A stretch of DNA of 64,000 nt, from positions 6,036,175-6,100,174 of the forward strand of contig NC_092031.1 in assembly GCF_042242105.1 (NCBI RefSeq), given 5' to 3'. Shown one piece after another: positions 11,762-22,500 of the stretch. Numbering within the stretch: position 1 is the stretch's first letter; each line of letters opens with the position of its first letter. The notes beneath the pieces were generated by a model, which saw nothing but the letters and a program-made list of their open reading frames with translations, was not told the DNA's origin and did not search any database. Made by a program: the position numbers and the translations under genes. This DNA is from Pempheris klunzingeri (lineage: Eukaryota; Chordata; Actinopteri; Acropomatiformes; Pempheridae).

Positions 11762-14638
11762 ATGAGTTCTGGTAAGTGTCACAAATGTTTGTTTGTCATT
11801 CACAAGACACACGACGTCACCTAACCTCAACCGATATTAAAAGTGCGCTATTAATTGCACTGGGGTGTGCTGAATAATGACATACAGCAGAATCTGCTGC
11901 AAATTCTACTAAAAAAACTCTTCTTTCAGTGACAAGGTCAAATGTGCACGATGCAATAAATAGTACATAGTAGTTCAGTAACACATGTGGACACTTACTT
12001 TTAATCAGGATAAATAAATACCACTTCCTATCATGAAGTGATATTTGTCAGTGTTTGAAGTTTGTTCATATTTAAAGCTGAAAATAGTAGTTAAACTATC
12101 TCTTAAAACTTTTCAAGTGAAAGTGCAAAACATTTCATCTTCTTAAATGTGCCTGTATTTTGTTATATGTATTATTATAAAGTCAATTTCTTTTCATTTT
12201 AATTTCAATTTGGAGCATTATAACGTTTTATGGAAAAAGATCATCAGCTGATTAACTGATAATATAATTAATTGTGAGTTGCAGCCTTATACATGTTGGC
12301 CACATCTAAACATACATTTGTTGACACCACACTGTGCTTGTTTTAACCACACAGGAGCACTGCTCTGTCATTGTTTTTTCCCCCACAGAGGTGTGCCCAT
12401 TCTGTGGTAAAACTTATAAAAGGTTGAAGAGTCACCTACCACACTGCAAAGCAGCAGCGAGCTCCAAAACACCTGCAACCAAAAATGAAAGAAAACAGAA
12501 AACATCTTCTCAGCTGGACGCAGCCCCGTCCGAACCAGCAGCAAAGGGAAAAACGTCCACACAGACGCCGTCGATGAGTACAGGTCAACAATCAAAGAGT
12601 AAAAAGTCTCCTGTGGTATTATCAGCACCACCGCAGTCGTCGTCACTGAGCTCTGCATTACCTTCACCATCAACTAAGAAGAAGAAACAGAGGCTGTCTG
12701 AAGAAATCAAGACAGCCAACATCCCCTCCTCACCCACATCTCTGTCTCCCACTATCTCTGAGCCCAAAAGGAAGAGTCTCCGTTCTTTGATAGAAGCTGC
12801 AAAGTCCAAACAGGTTCCTAAGGCATCACTGGAGGGGACCAGCTCTGCCTCAGATGACCAGCCTTCAGATTCAACTCCATTTGTGTCGGATCATCTAAGC
12901 TCCAACAGCACAGCGCAGAAAGAGACCAAAACTGATCCCGACAAAGACGCCCATCCTGCCTCCGCAGACACCAAACCCAAAGCTGCCTCTACAATGAAGT
13001 CAAAGAAAGACAAGACAAAGAAGGCAAAACCCCTCTCCACCAGCAGAGATGGCTCCAGCTCTCTGGACTCTAAAGTAAATAAGAGTAGTGCAAGACCCCG
13101 TGACTTCTGGATGGACGACGAGGGGGACAATGAGGATTTGTCTGCAAGTAAGATGCCCTTGAAATTAGGAAGTGGCCGCCAGGCGAGGATTACCCTCCAG
13201 GATGTTAAAGCCACATTAGGCCGAGCTAACTCCACCCGTCAGTCCGGCAGGCCGAGCATCCTGAGCCAGCTTCAAACCACCGATGATCTAAGCAGTAAAA
13301 TACGACTAGGTACAAGCCTCAGTCCTGTTCCACTCCCAACAGGGAATCACAAAGATCTTGCTAGCTGCTTGGCAACAGCTAAACCTCTACAAGACCAGCT
13401 GCCCATTATCAGACCACAGCACACGCAGCTACAATCAGTTAGTGCAGTTAGTTCAAAGCCTAAACAAGCCTCTTTAATCCCCCGGCAACATGATGGTTCC
13501 CCTCAGCCTGCAGCTCCCCTCCTCTCAGGCCGTCTGTCGTCTCAGGTGAGCCAAACCACGACGCCTCCACGCACAGGCAGCGTGGACCAGGGGCTGAAGG
13601 TGGGCCATCACATGACAGGACTCCTCACAGTGTCCACATCGCCACTCATGCAGTTCTCTCATCTTGTTCCACAAACTCTGCCGGTGAGGGTGGAGACATT
13701 GGGAGGAGAAGATTGGTCAAAGCTCAAAGTCAGGAAACACAACACTGCTGATATCTCAACTAAAGGTCAGTATTTGAGAGTAAAAGAAGGGCTGGGTATC
13801 GAACCTCAAGAAAAGTACCAAAAAATGGTCAGATTCTTAGTTTTGTTTACTTAATCTTTAATTCTAGTTTCTGATGTAAATGTATTTTTACACAACATCT
13901 ACCATTAAAGACCGTAAGATTCTTCAGTTAAAGATTAAAAAGGGTTGCATAAGATATTCATATTCCTCAAAACGATATTCCCCTAGTGATATGAAAGACG
14001 GTGTGTTTGTCTGTGTCAGTGCACTGATTCTTTATGGGTGTCATGAATTGCAGGCGCTCTGACACAAAGGAGTCTTGGACAGGTGAGACTGAAGGAGTTG
14101 CCTGAGTGGCTGGCCTGCAAAGCCCCCGGACATCCCAGAGACGTATTGGAAATGGTGCAAAGAGGTGAATTTCACACACATCTCACATAAATCCGAATAT
14201 AATATATATCATGTATTGCTCATTAAACAGTAAACACAGCAGTAGGTTCACTGTTTGACAGACATGAGCATGATATCAGTCTGCTCATCTTACTCTGGGC
14301 ATGACAGCAAATAATCCTTCATCCAAATTATTCCCTAAACTAACCTTCAAATCTTCTGCAGTGTTGAGTATGAAGTTTTACATTTTCCTCTCCTCTGCGT
14401 CTGTCAGGCTGGCAGTGGTATTACAGGAGGTATATTGACGTGAGGAAAGGTGGTGTTGGAGGACTGGCCATGTTGTTAGCAGGATACTGTGTGCTCAGCT
14501 ACATCTGGAGTTACCCCCATATAAGTAAGTGTGTGAATCACTGTCAGTGTTGCTCTGTGTAAAGGGACACGCAGAGATAACTGAGCCTATTGATGGCTGT
14601 TTTTTCCAGAGCGTGATCGTTGGCGGAAGTACCACTGA
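11762..14638 (+). CDS. mtnap1: C17orf80/MTNAP1-like protein with C-terminal ATP-synthase-f-like domain
   Basis: Exons 11762-11771, 12389-13765, 14054-14164, 14408-14524 and 14610-14638 join in phase into 547 residues. The N-terminus MSSEVCPFCGKTYKRLKSHL holds a C2HC-type knuckle (Cys6, Cys9, His19, Cys23), matching the N-terminus I recall for human C17orf80, reported as a mitochondrial nucleoid-associated protein. The large second exon encodes a Ser/Lys/Pro-rich, probably disordered middle. The last three exons encode LKELPEWLA, QRGWQWYYRRYIDVRKGG, a hydrophobic segment of about 20 residues (LAMLLAGYCVLSYIW) and the tail RDRWRKYH. These follow the order and spacing of mitochondrial F1Fo ATP synthase subunit f (ATP5MF), including its terminal RKYH. 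I infer an inner-membrane anchor. The neighbouring bicral is convergent. The ATG at 11762 is chosen because its 10-nt exon completes the conserved Glu-Val-Cys codons. Confidence 0.88.
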
Positions 14639-15905
14639 GGCAGAGGGGAGATGGACAAGCCGGACTCTGTATGAGGAAACAGCAGCTTTGGCAGAAGGAG
14701 GGTTCAGGACTTTAAGGTTAATAATACACAGTATAACTAATCCAGATCCAAACATTTCCACAGGATTTATGTCTGGGAAATCAGTACTGATGAAGCTACA
14801 GCCAGCAGCTGCTTAACCCAGCTTAGCATAAAGACTGGAGACTCTGAAATGGTAACAAAAACCCACAGACAAGCGCCTTTAAAACTCATGAATTAACATC
14901 TTATATCTTGTTTGTTTAATCTATGAAATAACTTGCATGAAAAGACCAGCCGAGATGTTTCCATATTTCTAGACTTTATGCTAAGATAAGCAGCTGCAGG
15001 CTCAGATTTAATGGATGCACGTGTATATGAAAGTATAGTATTGATCATATCTCCCCCAGAAATTGAATAAGCAGTTTTCTGAAAATGTGGAACTATTCCT
15101 TTAACAACTGTAAGAGCTGTGTTTCTGATTTCTTTTGTTTTATTCTTGACTGATTTTGTTTTAGCTGCACAGAGGATCCAAACTGAACGCCTGTGGGCAC
15201 CACAGTGACATAAATTACAGTATATGAATTATCTTTTATTAATTTCAAATTATTTATTTAACCTATCTATGTTCATCTCTGTTTGCCTTGTATCTTATTT
15301 TAGTTTGGGAAGGGAGTTATTCACAGGAGAATTCCTAAAAATGACTTTTGTAGTCACGGGTGGGGCTCCACTAGGTGTCGCTGTTGAGTTGTGTTACCAG
15401 ACAGCAGAGGGGCTGGGCAGTCAAATGTTTGCTATGCAGAGTTTTCTTTGCTCCTTTGTGCAGAGGCATTGGTGCCGGGGTCCATGAGAGGATTAAAGGG
15501 AACCAACAGATTTTTAGCGTGATAAAGTCTAAGTCTGGCAGCCCAGATGTAGGGAAATGTGAAATTGAAAATGTCCTGACTTCAGTATCTGTGAACAGAT
15601 CCGTATCTGTGTGGCAGAGGGTTGCAAATCTGTTTTCCTTTTACAAATGCTTCTCCTGTCGCATGATGTTATTATGCATGCTTAGTCCGTCGGTGCCAGT
15701 GTGTGAACACTCACAGAATAGTAATGGAGGGACGCTGAAGGAGGTTCTCAGCTGGACTGGACCAGTTTGTTATCGTATTCAAAATGAATTTATTGTTGAC
15801 TCTTCCTTGCTGCTGTAGTGAACACACATTGGCTACAAATGAAGAAATTAAAGTATTTTTGTAACGATTTTTCCTGACGTCACTTCTTAGCCAACACAAT
15901 AAAAA
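14639..15905 (+). other. C17orf80 3'UTR region with poly(A) signal and a dispersed repeat
   Basis: No conserved frame follows the stop. About 14780-15110 is a copy of a common fish repeat recognised by CAGCTTAGCATAAAGACTGG and CATCTTATATCTTGTTTG. AATAAA at 15898-15903 is the best candidate poly(A) signal on this strand. Reading frames of 87-147 codons here show no family resemblance and are treated as chance. Confidence 0.45.
14780..15110 (+). repeat. Dispersed 'TTAGCTTAGCATAAAGACTGG' fish repeat, copy 1
   Basis: It shares AGCATAAAGACTGGA with the copies at 46545-46830 and 48395-48590 in qki, and ends with AACTATTCCTTTAA, the reverse complement of the AAAGGAGTAGTTT start of those copies. The family is seen repeatedly in the window and is known to be common in teleosts. 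Confidence 0.65.
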
Positions 15906-18368
15906 ATAATTTCCATTTTCTTGTGGGTTTTTTTTTTGTTTGTTTTACATTCTTCTTTTTGTCTCCATACAAAAATTATAAATATTTGTGTTTCACTTTT
16001 CATTTTTATACAAAACAACAAACTATACAAATCAAGTGAGACAAAACAACAGTGAAAATGGAGGCAGAAAGAACACACAATTCTGCACTGGAAACGGGAG
16101 AGAAAAAGCACAGTATGTTCCTACCAGGCCCTCAGACACTGATATGCATCGAGATAACACAATGTTCTCCAGCAGTGGACACGTCCCTTACTTTGTGCAA
16201 GTCTACAACTAACTTTCTTGTGGATATAAGTGCTATAGAGGCACATAGTCTTGCAGCAACTACTTGAAGGAACAAATAACAAACCTCGCCTGACCCACAC
16301 GTCATTAGAGATTTGCATTCAAAGCAGAGAGCCCAGTTTTCTCAGTGTGCACTGGTAGATATAAGAGGTCTATAGGCAGAGATGCAGGCGGGCTGCGATG
16401 GCCACTGGCACTCAAACACACAAATCTTCCACCCCGTAGAAAAGGCCTTCAGTCTGCTCCTGTAGCCTATTGGCAAGCATATTTCACAGACAAGTTTATA
16501 GGAGAAAGGTGACGTTGTCCAGAATCAACTCACAGAGCATTTAACACATTTAACCTAAGCTTTGGTCCTGTGTTGGCAGAAAATGCCCTTCCTTACTTAT
16601 AACATAGTGCAGATTCATTAAAAGTGTCATTCCTAAAATAGAAATACAAGGCCAATATGTTGGATTATGTCTTATTCATTATGAAATATCACACTATGTT
16701 AGGTTTTGCCTCTAAAAGCTAAATGAAAATCAGAACACAGTGGGTGCCCAAGTCATTTTAAGGGAGCAGCTTCAGAGGAACCACGACAGCCACAGAGCTG
16801 TTGTCACCAGCACAAAGAAAAAAATCTGACAGTGATTCTGGACAAGATCACACACTCCCCTATCATGAATTTTGGTTGCGCTGCTGAAAAGAGACGAAAT
16901 GTGAGAAATGCTTGAAAAGAAACACTGGAACGTGAGAAAAAACATCCTGGGGGACTGAACTAACGCTTGGGAATAAAGTCGAGAGGATGGAAATCAACAT
17001 CTACATGAAAACAGTCATTGTGTATGTATGCAGATTTGACACATACACACCGATAGACGTGTCAAGGTTGTAAAGCATAGATAGATATGATCAATATATC
17101 GTTATACTGAATGCAGAAGGCAGACAAATATACATACAATCAATGACCCTCCAGAGTCATTCAAACTAATGACAATCTTGTCATGTTCACAAAGCCGGGG
17201 AACACATAACAGCAAACAAAAAGTCATATTTTAATGTCATTTCTAAAAATAAAAATAAAAAAAAGAGAGGGGAAATAAAAATCTCAATAAAAAAAGATAA
17301 TGATATTGTAACATATGTTCCTCAATCTGAGGACTGAAGTCCCCTGACACAAACACACTGAAATGATAAAAGTGGTTCAGATCGAGATTTGTCCTGGTGT
17401 CTGTGCCGGGGCTTACATACCTTTAAGGTACAAAAGAAAAATGCCAAAGAAAATGTGACTTAAGCACAAGAAAAAAAGCATTGCAGAGTACAGTATCACT
17501 ACTATATATGTCTATGTGACTAACTCGACTGGTATCTAGTGTGACTAAGAGGTTATCCTTGTTGCAGGCAGCTGAAAGCAGGCAATTGGATTTTGGTTCA
17601 GCTCCAAATATTCACATTCTGTTTATCCTAACGTACACCGACATACCGACCACAAGAGAGCCTCATACTCGTATAGTTCCTGAAATAAGCAACAGTACGT
17701 TTAGTGCAATTTGTCTATGTGAATGTATCTCTACTGAGCTCGCCTTAAGGGAAATCTACACCTCTGAACCGTGAATCTACCTGACGCATGTTGCTAAAGT
17801 GTGTGTGTGTGTGTGTGTGTCTTGTAACGCAGGAAGGATCTGAGGGAATGGATACTTTTGAATAGAGCTTCTTCATGTAAACACTTCAAAATAAAAACCT
17901 AGAATTAGGCACAGAGTCGTCATTTAGTCCCTCCTCCTCATCCCTGTTATCAGCATAGGTAGTGGGGGTTATCAACTGGCACAAAATATTACTGATGTGT
18001 GTGTTTGAGTGTGTATAAAGAGAGGGACACTCTTCTATAAGTCGCAGACTCTACCCCTTTAAAACATAATGTTAAAACAAACTAAACAAAAACATTTTCC
18101 ATCAGTTAATCCATTGCATTGCACACATTCCCGGATCTTTATAGGTAATTTTAAGTGCTTGCGTTTACTCGGCACCTTGATGGAGTCTCTGACCCCTACT
18201 TGTGCCTCAACAACCCAAAAAATAAACCCAGAAGAACTTAATACATGCTACGTGGCCGGAGATGGTATCACAGAAATAACATCCTGAAAGAAGAGCTAAC
18301 CTCTCCTCACGCGGGATTGCGGGGAAATACAACAAATTTTGCAAGCGGAGAATCTGACTAAACAAACA

Positions 18369-18418
<50 letters not shown>

Positions 18419-18459
18419 AAGTCTAAACCATACATTGGGGATGATATGGAGCATCAGTC
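15906..18459 (-). other. Probable bicral 3'UTR / intergenic, no gene seen
   Basis: About 2.5 kb without a supportable coding region follows the bicral stop codon (complement, 18460-18462). Long 3'UTRs are usual for this family, so much of it may be bicral 3'UTR, but no reverse-strand AATAAA could be placed with confidence. It contains a GT tract at 17800-17820 and a long CA tract at 18371-18414. Confidence 0.4.
18371..18414. repeat. (CA)n microsatellite, about 22 units
   Basis: Uninterrupted CA run located 46 bases beyond the bicral stop codon, so it would be transcribed as a GU/UG tract in the bicral 3'UTR. Confidence 0.9.
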
Positions 18460-21400
18460 TTAACATTCCAGGATGCTGTTGACTGCCGCCTCCAGAGCAG
18501 AGTCTGTGTCGGGGTGAGCGGGCGAGGTGAGCTGAGAGGCGTACTGGGGCTGGATCAGCGGGGAGGACAGGTGGTGGGACACCTGGTAGTGCGTCTGTCC
18601 TCCTGACGTTGCTGCAAATGTTGAGGGGTTACCTTGGGGACAGCTGTTGGCAGCGGTGAGGCTGTTGTTGCTGGCGCTGCTGGGCCCGTAGTGTTGCTGG
18701 GATCTCTTCAGTTCCAGGACGCTCTTGTTTTCTGAGCGTGCAGGGTGGAGTCTATCTGCTGCACCTGGTCCTACAGCCCCACCCCCTCCCGGGTCTCCAT
18801 ACCCGGACTGGGAGTCTGTCCTGTACGCTGGCTCCGTAGAGCCTCTGTCCGACTGATTCCAACTACAGCTGGACAATGACGGAGAGGGGAGAGGATCTTG
18901 GAAAAGTTTTGATTTCGTCCCACAGCAGAAGTCATCCAAGAAGCTGTCTATAAAGCAGGCAAAGAGGAAGAGTTACATAAAATCTTTCCTGGGAAAATTA
19001 TTTGCTCCAATTGCCTCTACTCTTTACCCTTTTTTTTTTTGTACCTGGATCCACTAGTACCATGCGTTTGTCTTGCGTCAGGTTGCTGCGCTCCTCTTGG
19101 TTGAAGGTCCTGTCAATCATCACCATTTCTGATGACGGACTGAAACGCTGCAGGGAAGGTGAAGGCAACCTGTCAGCCATGTGCATGTCACAACAGGAAG
19201 GACATGTATGCGTGCAACAATTTGCTCATGTGTGTGCCTACCTCAGCCTCCACCATTAGCAGCCGTCTGTATTTGTTCACCATGGCCTGGGTCCTCTTCA
19301 GCACCTGAGTTGCAACTACCTCAAATTCTTCATCCACTGCAAGCAAAACAACACAGAACTCAATGCAGATGAGGTTTACTTTGATTCTGCAAACATGATT
19401 TTACTTGCACATACAGGCATACACGTGCAGATTTCAGGTAAAGCTAATAGATTCAAAGCTGTACCTTGTGAGAACTCATCCTGGCTGGGTGGAGCCCCCT
19501 GGAACACATGGTAAGGGAGGAGTCTCTGCAGTGCATCCTCAATTGAAGTGAATTGACGTCGGTCTGGGGTCTGAACTCCAGCATGATCCTTCCTCAACTG
19601 CTGTAAAATCCTACAGAAGTGACAGATAAGCGAGACGAGCTCTGTCAGTGGATGAATGACGAGCTACGCAGACAAAAGACGACACTTCACAAATGGAAAA
19701 CAAAAGCAAAATGGCCAAAAAACTCACATTCCTCCTTTTGTAAGTGGCAGAAGGGCAGGTCTCTTCTGAGCACTGACCTATAAAGGGAAAGTGTACATAT
19801 CTGAATTATCATTATATCACTGATATCATCCCTATCAGCATAAACAACCTTGCATACACACCAAAATGAATGCAAAACAAATGGTGCAGAATGTGAGTCT
19901 GGAATGTACCTGAGAGTTTAGCGTTGAATCTTGAGTCATAGCTGAGAGAGATCGTACAAACAACAAAGCTCATTAGGTCAAAGTGTGGCAGATTACATTT
20001 AAATGCATCACTGACAAAAAACTAATTCAGCTGTTGTTACCGTGGATGCTGCTGAGCTGTGCCTGTCTGTCCTGTTTGAGGGCAGGTGATGACGAATTCT
20101 GAAAAATTAAGATCAAAGTGTCACTCAGACTACAGTTTTCAGGAAAGAGACACGAATGCGAAACACAGGGAACGTGAGATTATACCTGTCTGTAGTCTTG
20201 TTGTTCTTGTGTCACAGTACCAGGTAAAGGGGACAGAGAAGTGCAATTCTGAGTCTGAGTCACTAGAAGGCGCTGAACAGGGCTCGCCGCCGTCACTTGG
20301 CCTTGACTGCTGATCCCCGCCGTCGCTGGGCCAACCAGAGTCAGCCGCCCAGGAGCGCAGGAAGTCTGAACAGGGGCAGAGCTGGCACAAGAAACTCCTG
20401 TCCATGTTTGAGTTACAGCCCCTCCAACCTGACTCCCACCGACTACTCCCTGATTCAAAATTAGCTGGCCTCCTGGCGGTGCAGTGAAGTTCTGCCCCGC
20501 AACAATCTGCACTGCGCTCTGACTGGTAATTAGGGCATTTGAGTTGGGGTCAGCGGGGCCATTGTGGATGGTGCTGGCCGGAGTGAGCGCCAAAGAGCCG
20601 GGCAGCAAGAACTGTCCAGGTGGCATATTTGTCTGGGCCTGTCCCGCCTGTTGCTGCTCCAGCGGCGGCTGCACCACTATGGAGCCATTAGCTGTGTACT
20701 GTCCCCCCGCAGTAGCAGTGTTAGCATTAACTACATTGGCCATGGTGGAAGGAGTGGGCTGAAGACCAAGGCTGTAGACAGTCTGAGCCCCAGCTTGAAG
20801 GGGTTTAGGCTGGATAGGTCTGACAAGAGTCTGGGTCCCTCCCGGGCCTCTCTGGATGATGATGTTTTGAAGGGGGATGTTTTTGAAAGGTAAGCCAACT
20901 TGGCCCACCTGCCCTTGCGTAGGGGCAAAGACTTGCCCACTTGTTGCGCCTCCTGCTGCAGCTACAGGCGCCCCCTGCCTCAGCACAATCTGAGGAGTCC
21001 TCTCCAAGCTGCTCAGAGTCATCACACCACCGCCCGTCCCAAACGAGCCCAACACCTGGATGTGCTGGGCCGAGCCATTGGGCAGCGGGGACACCCCTTG
21101 CAGGAACTGGCCGGCGGGGAACGCAGCTGTCGCCGTGGTTACGACACCCACTCCCCCTCCATACCCCCCAGATACCAGCTGGGAGGGGAAGGGAACAGGA
21201 GCCTGCACTAAAGTGGGAGCGGGCTGGGAGTCTAGCAAGGCCTCCTGGGCCAACGTCTGCTCCGTGATGTCGGCCTCCATGAGAGACTTCTGTAGGATGT
21301 CAAAGGGCTGGTCCTCTCCGCCAAGATCCACCCCTCCAGGAGACGTCTCCGGCCCCAATTCATCCTCGATAAATGAAAGGCTGCTGGAGAGCTGGAGGCC

Positions 21401-22500
21401 TGCCCCTGCTGAATCCTCGCCAAATTCATCCATTGAAGAAGTGCCACCTTTGAGGCCGGCATTGGAACCGGCCTAAATGAGGCATTTGGTGAAAATGAGC
21501 AGAAAGTGGAAAACTGTTACAAGGCTGCTTTCTGTGTAGCTCATGAATCTGTGATGCTCTTCACCACCTGTACAAATAGGGAACTATACAATGAACTTTT
21601 TATAGTTTCTATCATGTAGTTTACCATTTTTGATTCCTTGCAGCATCCAATATTGTATTTCCCCAACTGGGTTCACGTATTCAGATATTTGTTCACTTAC
21701 AACTTTCCTTGTCTGTTAAAATAGTGTTGGACAGATTGTCTCAATACAAAGCAAATCCTAATAATGGCGTTTCTGCTCAGATCTCAGTGAACACCTGAGA
21801 AAGCACTCTCTGTTGAGACCCTCAAGTTTTGTTGGATCAAAATAACGAGAGGCACACTCACCGTGTCACTAGAGAAGAAGGATCCATCTGAGCCATAAGC
21901 TGCATTTGTTACATCGTCCTCTTCAATCTGCAGACAGATAATAGAGTTAAACAGAGTTAAGTAACTGTTCAGACAAACTCTGTAAGGTGCGACTGTAAAT
22001 ACACTCTGAGACACTCACAGACTTGCTGTTGCTGCCATGGAGATAGTCATTCAGCGCATCCACATCTCTGTCAAGCGAACAGAGGAGATTTTTAGGTACA
22101 AACCCCAAAACAGGCTGAACATGACATCAATGTCTTTTCACTTATGTGCGGTTTAACACTAGCTTAACTCATCCAGAATAGATTGACATGAAATGCTTGG
22201 AGATAGATCTCCTGTGAATGGGCCACTAGATTATTAACTTCCTTAATTCAACTTAAGATGAAAAAAAATAAGTTTGCAGATAAGCGTGGCATTGATTTCA
22301 AAGAGGAACCGTAGTTATATTGCCCAACTATTTAAGCAGACGTGTGAAAATGTGTGGCAATATTGTGAATTGCCTGGTGAAGACAAATGTCAGTGCATCC
22401 ATTCATAAAGTGCCTGTTTGTCCATGATGTAAATGTCACTTTTGAAGAGGGGGTTTTACCCTAAAATATCCAGAAGACGGCGATCGTCCTCATCATCCAT
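18460..22500 (-). CDS. bicral: BICRAL (GLTSCR1-like), ncBAF chromatin-remodelling subunit
   Basis: Eleven coding exons on the complement, in transcript order 22500-22460, 22067-22019, 21927-21862, 21472-20186, 20098-20041, 19941-19910, 19777-19728, 19610-19465, 19336-19242, 19147-19045 and 18947-18460, join in phase to 804 residues. The start MDDEDDRRLLDILGD and the end AAVNSILEC match BICRAL ends. The block DQPFDILQKSLMEADITEQT is shared by BICRA and BICRAL. Residues about 525-640 form the conserved GLTSCR1 region (EDALQRLLPYHVFQG, DEEFEVVATQVLKRTQAMVN, SSEMVMIDRTFNQEER), which in this family docks on the BRD9-containing non-canonical BAF complex in the nucleus. The rest is Gln/Gly/Pro/Thr-rich and probably disordered. 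Human BICRAL is near 1080 residues, so this protein is shorter, mainly between the large exon and the GLTSCR1 domain and in the tail. BICRA is less likely because its C-terminus differs. Confidence 0.93.

Noticed and set aside
12334-12388. Upstream ATG extending the C17orf80 frame to MLVLTTQEHC...
   Set aside because: Those codons lie in the intron before a strong acceptor (CCCCACAG at 12381-12388); the 10-nt first exon at 11762 gives the conserved N-terminus instead.
15375-15818. 147-codon frame downstream of C17orf80
   Set aside because: No conserved motif, unusual composition, located in the probable 3'UTR; considered chance.
15875-15882. TGACGTCA palindrome (CRE) near the C17orf80 poly(A) signal
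   Set aside because: An 8-base match far from any recognised promoter; likely coincidental.
20544-21476. Several forward-strand frames of 70-138 codons opposite bicral
   Set aside because: Shadows of the large GC-rich bicral coding exon on the complement, which is in phase with ten other exons.
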